From Spongilla lacustris (Eukaryota > Porifera > Demospongiae > Spongillida > Spongillidae): a stretch of DNA of 64,000 nt. Location: the NCBI GenBank assembly GCA_949361645.1, contig OX442415.1, positions 4,194,148 through 4,258,147 on the forward strand, in the 5' to 3' direction. Numbering within the stretch: the stretch's first letter is position 1; each line of letters opens with the position of its first letter. The notes beneath the pieces were generated by a model. It had not been told where the DNA came from. It saw only the letters and a program-made list of their open reading frames with translations, and ran no database searches. A program made the translations under genes and the position numbers. Below, piece by piece: positions 57,264 to 64,000 of the stretch.

Positions 57264-57922
57264 AGTTCTACTTAATTTGCAAAACCTGCAGGTCTTTTTA
57301 ATGCCGGAAATATAATGGCATTTTTTTGGCCATAATCATAGATATTAGAGTAATGGATTTAAAACATCTCACGTGATCATTGACATTCAATAGAACAATC
57401 CGTGTTTCGACTATTTGGGGCGTGGCCGTAGAGAGTTTGACACTTACCCGTACCATTTGGTTGTGTTCAACCGGTGAGAAACGTAGGTTACGATGGGTTT
57501 AACCCTTTATAACATTTTAACGATTTTTAACGCTTTGTGGGACTGTGCGCTTAGTATACCGTAGGCTACTGTAGATCTAGAGGACGTTTAATGGTAGTCC
57601 GTGTGGCAATACATTTTATTGGGTATCATAAAATATATAGGCAGCGTGAAACTCGGGTGATGCAGGGCGTGTACGTATACTGTGGATAAAATGGCCGAAC
57701 TCGTGAGACTGGATCATGCACATCTTCTATATACCAGGACAGAGGTAATTTAAGATCAGAACATCGCATCATAGAGATAAAACATCGAGGTATTTGACGA
57801 TATCGAGGTCTTATATACAGTGCACTCCGATCTCGTTATTTTATATTTTAACCGATATTGGGTTTGTTGTGCTATGTATATTTAAATTACCAAAAAAAAA
57901 ATTGGTTTGCTCGATATAACAC
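57264..57922. other. Upstream region of the calmodulin-like gene
   Basis: It presumably holds the promoter. No clear TATA box near the ATG; ordinary AT-rich sequence up to the hAT target site at 57,915-57,922. Confidence 0.5.
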
Positions 57923-58913
57923 CAGGGCTGCCGCGATATATCGCGATATGCGATTTATCGCGATATGCGATATATCGCGATATCGCAATATGCGATATAT
58001 CGCGATATTTTTTTGGTCATATCGCGATACAAACGTCCATGGATATACGGAGATAGACGGAAGAATAGACGGAGAAAATATACGAAAAGTCATGCATGCA
58101 CATACATTCGAATTCACCTGCGGTGCTGCGTACATATATACTGTAAATTATCCGCCCCCATTGAAATTCAGCCGCCCGTGTAAGTATTTAAACTTGTAAC
58201 CGCGAACGCTTCTAATAAGTCCTCTTTTTATACTGACATGTATCATTTCCTGAAATATTGTCACGGAAGAGTTCACGGTTATGGAGATAATATCGTTAAA
58301 CACGAGTCTTTTTTTTCGATGAGGAAGATGAATAATGCATGGGACCATAAAATCATTTAGGAATCATTATGTGATCGGAAAGCATATAATTAATGTTCAA
58401 TCACGCAGTGATTTTAAATTCTTTTCCTGCATGTGATATCGTGCGGCTTTTGTGCCACGAAAAATGTATTTATCCAGCCCGACCAGCCGGTCCGTCGAGT
58501 GAGTGACTTCATGCATGATTTCTTTTCTGGTGTATAACTCATGCCGTGAAGCAAGCCCTTTTTAAAGGTACAGTCGAGGCTAAGATAGCTAGATAATTCC
58601 TTATACCATTTTGGCAACACTCTATTCATGTATACCGATATGTATACCAATTGGTACACAGTGTCTCTTTCCTCCCTCCCCACCCCCCCGGGGACGGCCT
58701 CCCCCCTCCCGCGCCATATAGCCGGCATTTTATGTGTTTGTTCTTGTGTCGCCACCACAACATCGCAGCCTCAACTTGCATGAAAATTGTGTGGTTATTG
58801 ATAAATAATTGCTCGATGAATATACTAAAAAATATCGCGATACTATATCGCGATATTTTACTCATATCGCGATATAGGCGATATCGGCTAAAGACCATAT
58901 CGCGGCAGCACTG
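57923..58913. mobile_element. hAT element with TATCGCGATA subterminal repeats, 991 bp
   Basis: The ends are CAGGGCTGCCGCGATAT and ATATCGCGGCAGCACTG. TATAACAC flanks both sides (57,915-57,922; 58,914-58,921), a perfect 8-bp duplication. Both ends carry arrays of the palindromic word TATCGCGATA (57,935-58,030 and 58,829-58,905). No transposase gene is seen. A related right end is repeated at about 60,434 by tandem duplication. Confidence 0.95.
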
Positions 58914-59527
58914 TATAACACTATAGCTGTGGGGTATTTGCCGTAGGGTACTGCAGTACTCTGTAGCTTTCTGCCAAAGAGTCCAGTACTCTAGACTATA
59001 GCGTATTGTCATAGGATCCACTCCATATACAGTATAACTATCTGCCATAAGCTCCACTCCATAGTTGTTTGCTTTGGGGGTACTCCATACATAGGGTCCA
59101 CTCCATGCATGTACATGTAGTTGTTTGCTCTGCATGGGGTACTCCATAGCACGCATTATAATCTCTGATTGCAGCTGCGAAACGCGGAGTGTATGTAACA
59201 AATGAGATTCATAGTCCTGTTTCCAATCCATTACTCTTATATCTATGCCATAATTGACTAAGGATTGTTAATAATACGCGTCAATTCTAAGGAAAACCAC
59301 ACCGCCAGGATAGCCTCGTCCCCAGGCTGTAATTAAAATGAGTAAGATGATGAGTCGTTTATGTATTGTAGCATCAAATTACTACGTGATAGCATGCCGG
59401 CGGAAGCACTTGCACGTCTTCCTAATTATTACCAGCTGTGACAACTTGCTTGCATCGATGCGTCATGTAAGTTACATGGAAACCCGCAAAAATTCCACTA
59501 TTATTTATTCATTACATGTACATGCTA

Positions 59528-59887
59528 GTTGGGCGTAGCCCGACCTTCGTGTATTGGCGTCAATAGACCCTTCTCATCGCGTGAGCAATGACATTAAAAT
59601 TATTTGTTGTCCGCCATCTTGGTGCTCAAGTTACGATGGGCAAAACAAAGCGTTTGGTTATTACTGTACGTTCACAGTAAGTGATTATGAGTTTGGTTTT
59701 ATGTTTTTACAGTGGGCACTGACATCATTCCATGGTAAGAATATAAAAGTATTACGAGACCCAAAACAGGCATGAATGATAAAAAACTGTAAATTGCCCA
59801 TGCCGTTCTATAGTAACATGAGCACCAAGATGGCGGACAGAACCTCAAATGAATTATGATGTCACATAAAAGGGGTCTATACGCGAA
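59528..59887. mobile_element. MITE copy truncated by the tandem duplication
   Basis: It begins GTTGGGCGTAGCC after TA, as at 61,320, but lacks the outer right end: the sequence stops at CTATACGCGAA, where copy B of the duplication starts. Confidence 0.85.
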
Positions 59888-60474
59888 GGAAAGCATATAA
59901 TTAATGTTCAATCACGCAGTGATTTAATCCTCTCTTAAATTCTTTTCCTGCATGTGATATCGTGCGGCTTTTGTGCCACAAAAAATGTATTTATCCAGCC
60001 GGTCCGTCGAGTGAGTGACTTCATGCATGATTTCTTTTCTGGTGTATAACTCATGCCGTGAAGCAAGCCCTTTTTAAAGGTACAGTCGAGGCTAAGATAG
60101 CTAGATACTTTCTTATACCATTTTGGCAACACTCTATTCATGTATACCGGTATATGTATACCAATTGGTACACAGTGTCTCTTTCCTCCCTCCCCACCCC
60201 CCCGGGGACGGCCTCCCCCCTCCCGCGCCATATAGCCGGCATTTTATGTGTTTGTTCTTGTGTCGCCACCACAACATCGCAGCCTCAACTTGCATGAAAA
60301 TTGTGTGGTTATTGATAAATAATTGCTCGATGAATATACTAAAAAATATCGCGATACTATATCGCGATATTTTACTCATATCGCGATATATCGCGATATA
60401 GGCGATATCGGCTAAAGACCATATCGCGGCAGCACTGTATAACACTATAGCTGTGGGGTATTTGCCGTAGGGTA

Positions 60475-60768
60475 CTGCAGTACTCTGTAGCTTTCTGCCA
60501 AAGAGTCCAGTACTCTAGACTATCTGCAGTACTCTGTAGCTTTCTGCCAAAGAGTCCAGTACTCTAGACTATCTGCAGTACTCTGTAGCTTTCTGCCAAA
60601 GAGTCCAGTACTCTAGACTATCTGCAGTACTCTGTAGCTTTCTGCCAAAGAGTCCAGTACTCTAGACTATCTGCAGTACTCTGTAGCTTTCTGCCAAAGA
60701 GTCCAGTACTCTAGACTATCTGCAGTACTCTGTAGCTTTCTGCCAAAGAGTCCAGTACTCTAGACTAT
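60475..60768. repeat. 49-bp minisatellite, six identical units
   Basis: Six head-to-tail units begin CTGCAGTACTCTGTAGC at 60,475, 60,524, 60,573, 60,622, 60,671 and 60,720. I see no differences between units. The equivalent place in copy A has one unit only. Confidence 0.97.
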
Positions 60769-61319
60769 AGCGTATTGTCATAGGATCCACTCCATATACA
60801 GTATAGCTGTCTGCCATAAGCTCCACTCCATAGTTGTTTGCTTTGGGGGTACTCCATACATAGGGTCCACTCCATACATGTACATGTAGTTGTTTGCTCT
60901 GCATGGGGTACTCCATGCATAGCACGCATTATAATCTCTGATTGCAGCTGCGAAACGCGGAGTGTATGTAACAAATGAGATTCATAGTCCTGTTTCCAAT
61001 CCATTACTCTTATATCTATGCCATAATTGACTAAGGATTGTTAATAATCCTTGAATTGACGCGTCGATTCTAAGGAAAACCACACCGCCAGGATAGCCTC
61101 GTCCCCAGGCTGTAATTAAAATGAGTAAGATGATGAGTCGTTTATGTATTCGTATACATGTAGCATCAGATTACTACGTGATAGCATGCCGGCGGAAGCA
61201 CTTGCACGTCTTCCTAATTATTACCAGCTGTGACAACTTGCTTGCATCGATGCGTCATGTAAGTTACATGGAAACCCGCAAAAATTCCACTATTATTTAT
61301 TCATTACATGTACATGCTA

Positions 61320-61711
61320 GTTGGGCGTAGCCCGACCTAGTACCTTCGTGTATTGGCGTCAATAGACCCTTTTCATCGCGTGAGCAATGACATTAAAATT
61401 ATTTGTTGTCCGCCATCTTGGTGCTCAAGTTACGATAGGACGGTATGGGCAAAACAAAGCGTTTGGTTATTACTGTACGTTCACAGTAAGTGATTATGAG
61501 TTTGGTTTTATTTTACAGTGGGCACTGACATCATTCCATGGTAAGAATATAAAAGTATTACGAGACCCAAAACAGGCATGAATGATAAAAAACTGTAAAT
61601 TGCCCATGCCGTTCTATAGTAACATGAGCACCAAGATGGCGGACAGCACCTCAAATGAATTATGATGTCACATAAAAGGGGTCTATACGCGAAGGTCTGG
61701 CTACGCCCAAC
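61320..61711. mobile_element. Tc1/mariner-type MITE, 392 bp
   Basis: The ends GTTGGGCGTAGCC and GGCTACGCCCAAC are flanked by TA on both sides (61,318-61,319; 61,712-61,713). Inner inverted pairs (CCGCCATCTTGGTGCTCA with its complement near 61,626) extend the termini. No complete gene is inside. Confidence 0.85.
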
Positions 61712-61713
61712 TA

Positions 61714-62674
61714 GACCTAGCCCAGCGGATAGATTCTATAGTATGACAGATTAGAAATAAACTGATGAATGAGGGTGACAAGTTTCATTTATGTTGTATT
61801 TAATACGATGGAACTTTTGTACTAAGGGATTGCTAGAATCATTGGGAAAGTTGCTAATCAATAATGAGACACGTGCGTAGTCGTGTTTTTCAATTTTGGG
61901 GGAGCGCTGTAACGTATGAATCAATACTGGCGAAGGTACTGCATTTTGGAATATAGTTATAGGCATTCATTTACCATGCATTCATTCTGTACTTGCTGTG
62001 TTTCTTCGTGGCGTTTCTATGTTTTGTCAAACGTAGTGAATTATTTGTGACGTCAGCGGGCAAAAGATCTATTGTAGGCCAAACTGCGTATGCAATGAGC
62101 CAGGTAGGCAGATAATTGAGCCGGTATATATATATATATAGGTGTCTGACTGAAAAGTGTTGCAATATGCTTTCGTACAATTGCAAATAAACTATTTGCT
62201 TTCTGAGATATCGAGTGCCTTGTTTCACAGCTGTTTCGAGCTGGACATTAGGTTGCTAATTAGAACACACGAACATTACGGTATTTTGGTGTTTGGGATC
62301 CTAGAGAAGCTAATTATTTTGTGTCTTACGTTCAGAGGCGCTGTTTGCCACTACCAATTCAATATACAACAGCTAGCTATATATTCCACAACCAATTTCG
62401 TACATAAAAAGAATGATACGCACAGTCAAAGTACGTTCTTCTTTGGCCCATAATTGCCGCGCATGTGACTACTGAAGGCACGCCTTTTATTGTCTTCATT
62501 AAGTGCTTAGGCGGCTGTCACGCACGATTTGGTCCGCGTCTAATTTCGGTCCGGCCGGACCACAAAAGGCTGCCTGAAATTGTCCGGCCGGACAATTTTA
62601 GGTGCTCGATTTTGTCCCACGTGACATTTTTTGGTCCTACGTTAGTTCTTTCAGTCCTTTGGAAGGTGTTGAAA
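61714..62674. other. Gene-free stretch
   Basis: A lone GGGGGAGCGCTGTAA word at about 61,899 recalls the hairpin block of the hAT-like elements. A (TA)n tract lies near 62,126-62,141. No exon is supported. Confidence 0.45.
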
Positions 62675-62795
62675 ATGTCGTCAGAATCAGGGACAGACGA
62701 AGAAGGTGACACTCTTGAACTGGCCTATAGTTACAAGGTCAAGGGAAAGTACCCTGAAGGATGCGATGCGAACAAGAAACGATCGATCAGACCAT
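62675..62795 (+). pseudogene. 5' end of an unrecognised gene, cut by the gypsy repeat
   Basis: ATG at 62,675 opens MSSESGTDEEGDTLELAYS then KGKYPEGCDANKKRSIR, an acidic start followed by a basic GKYPEG..K-R-IR segment like the N-terminus of integrase-type transposon proteins (from memory). After about 40 codons the repeat that starts at 62,793 replaces the coding sequence, and the frame stops at 62,833. It is therefore a truncated gene or exon. Confidence 0.45.
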
Positions 62796-64000
62796 ATGGA
62801 GAAATCAACGGACACGAAAGTTGCGGTTTGTAAATTTTTGGATTTCATTCCGCGGTACGTTCCATAGAGAATGTATGGCGTTTTTACTAACTTGATTATT
62901 ATTTACTTAACTAACGGACCTACAACTTTTGCCACCCTCTAATACTACTCTAAATGATGTTTAAATGTAGGCAATTTCAAATTTTATACCTTGTATCGTC
63001 CAAAATTCTGGGACCATTTCTGAAAATATGATATTTCATAGACTTGTACAGAAAATGGAAAAAAATCATGCTAATTAAGATATTCCATTAGTTATAACTA
63101 ATGAACAGAGGGGGGTTAGAACCTTTGCCACCCTCTGAAACAATTCTACAACTATCCAAATAATATAATATATGAAAAAAAGTGGATGTTGTCGTGAAGA
63201 ATTTGGGGACCATTTTTAAAAATAGTAAATCAGTTTTGGTGCAATAAGGCGCCATTTTTAAATGGCGTTTCTATGTGTTGCCATAGATATTTAGTAAAAT
63301 CAAGGATATTCCACATGCAGCATTTTGCAAAGCTGGAGTCGAGCAGAGGGCGTAGTGGGACAGGTGCCGCCCCGTGCCGGGGGTAACTACTAGTACATGC
63401 CATGGAATACTAAAAGCTTCGAGTCTGTGTTTTCTGCAAGACAGATCGATGTATTGAAATGATGTTAGGCTGCTTACCTCGACCGGCTGCTCAGACAAGA
63501 GATGTAGGCCTACACCAGAGATAGTATCTCTGGTACAAGCAACTGGTCGCAGCCTTAACGACACACGTAGTGCCTAAACCTCTAGTCATCGAACGTACGG
63601 TTCCACAAACGAGACAAAAGAAGGGAGAAAGTGTGATGTGTGGTATGCAGCAAGTTTGCAGAACTGTGCGTTTGGTGCGACGTTATCAGAGACGCTGAGA
63701 GACAGGGTGTTCTTTGGTATGAGGGACGAGGGGGTACAGAAGAGACTCCTCACAAAGGCAGACCTCACTTTTTGCCAAGGTGCTGGAGACAGCGGAAATA
63801 GCGGAAAGGGAGACTAAAGACGCGCAGAACAGTTGCAGAGTGTCACAAAACAGGAACAAGACTGAAGTACATCAAGTGGCAGCACCACCAAGAAGGGGGA
63901 GACCATCACGCCTAGGGGCTTGCAACAGGTGTGGAGGAGCGCATGATACTCAACAGTGCAGGTTCAGAAACAAAGTGGGGGCAAATTGAGAGGGCGTGTT
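62793..64000 (+). mobile_element. Ty3/gypsy LTR-gag segment, copy 2 (runs off the window)
   Basis: 62,793-63,515 matches 12,371-13,107 closely (candidate LTR). Then 266 bp present in copy 1 (13,108-13,373: LTR end, primer site, gag start) are missing and replaced by 20 bp containing a perfect palindrome. From about 63,536 the gag sequence resumes and is frame-broken, with the zinc knuckle CNRCGGAHDTQQC near 63,920. The right end lies outside the window. Confidence 0.9.

Larger units (their letters stand above)
58377..61693. repeat. 1.5-kb tandem segmental duplication
   Basis: Copy A is 58,377-59,887 and copy B is 59,888-61,693. Both start GGAAAGCATATAATTAATG and end GGGGTCTATACGCGAA. Copy B is longer because of a 49-bp minisatellite. 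The left breakpoint lies inside the hAT element and the right one inside the MITE end, so the duplication postdates both insertions. High identity implies it is recent. Confidence 0.95.

Overview
The window is a piece of an early-branching animal genome, most likely a demosponge. Evidence: metazoan genes (a p38 MAP kinase, a mitochondrial phosphate carrier, an Ig/fibronectin-III receptor, a TRIM-NHL relative, a calmodulin-like protein), very short spliceosomal introns (many of 52-80 nt), and a dense, layered transposon load. The sponge assignment is inference from gene style and was not tested by alignment. There are no bacterial operons, CRISPR arrays or rRNA genes.

Layout. 1-12.3 kb is mostly repeats: a foldback at 2.2 kb, a 2-kb DNA transposon at 3.1-5.1 kb, a possible P450-like first exon with TATA box at 6.3-6.45 kb, a decayed LINE reverse transcriptase at 9.4-10.0 kb and two phase-matched unknown exons at 10.2-10.5 kb. 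12.4-15 kb holds broken Ty3/gypsy pieces and a palindromic minisatellite. 16.2-18.45 kb carries two exons of the phosphate carrier SLC25A3 (minus strand), separated by a 200-N assembly gap. 19.05-26.8 kb is a nest: an almost intact Ty3/gypsy element (20,102-25,322) sits inside a minus-strand non-LTR retrotransposon, and a second non-LTR copy follows in the opposite direction.

27.3-30.4 kb is a minus-strand TRIM-NHL pseudogene split by a hAT element. 30.8-42.3 kb is the gene-rich part, all on the plus strand: a small PPPY-tailed membrane protein, a Tc1/mariner-like element with a nested hAT, a complete 11-exon Ig/FN3 receptor and a complete 12-exon p38 MAPK. The receptor (856 codons) and kinase (359 codons) models were assembled exon by exon and both close in frame.

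43.7-53.9 kb is again repeats: a tandem duplication, an 877-bp element with 25-bp inverted ends, a hAT with a perfect 8-bp target duplication, and a decayed element with about 70-bp inverted ends that encodes a RING-like domain and a GEQGAESIH motif, resembling proteins related to the RAG1 N-terminus. 53.9-57.3 kb holds a candidate secreted peptide gene and an intronless calmodulin-like gene (both minus). 57.9-61.7 kb is a hAT element later caught in a 1.5-kb tandem duplication, with a 49-bp minisatellite expanded in only one copy. 62.7-64 kb repeats the gypsy piece seen at 12.4-13.8 kb.

The most useful signals are the RING-bearing transposon, the textbook -1 frameshift site in the gypsy element, the insertions that can be read against empty sites within this window, and the phase-1 exon modularity shared by the two membrane-protein genes.
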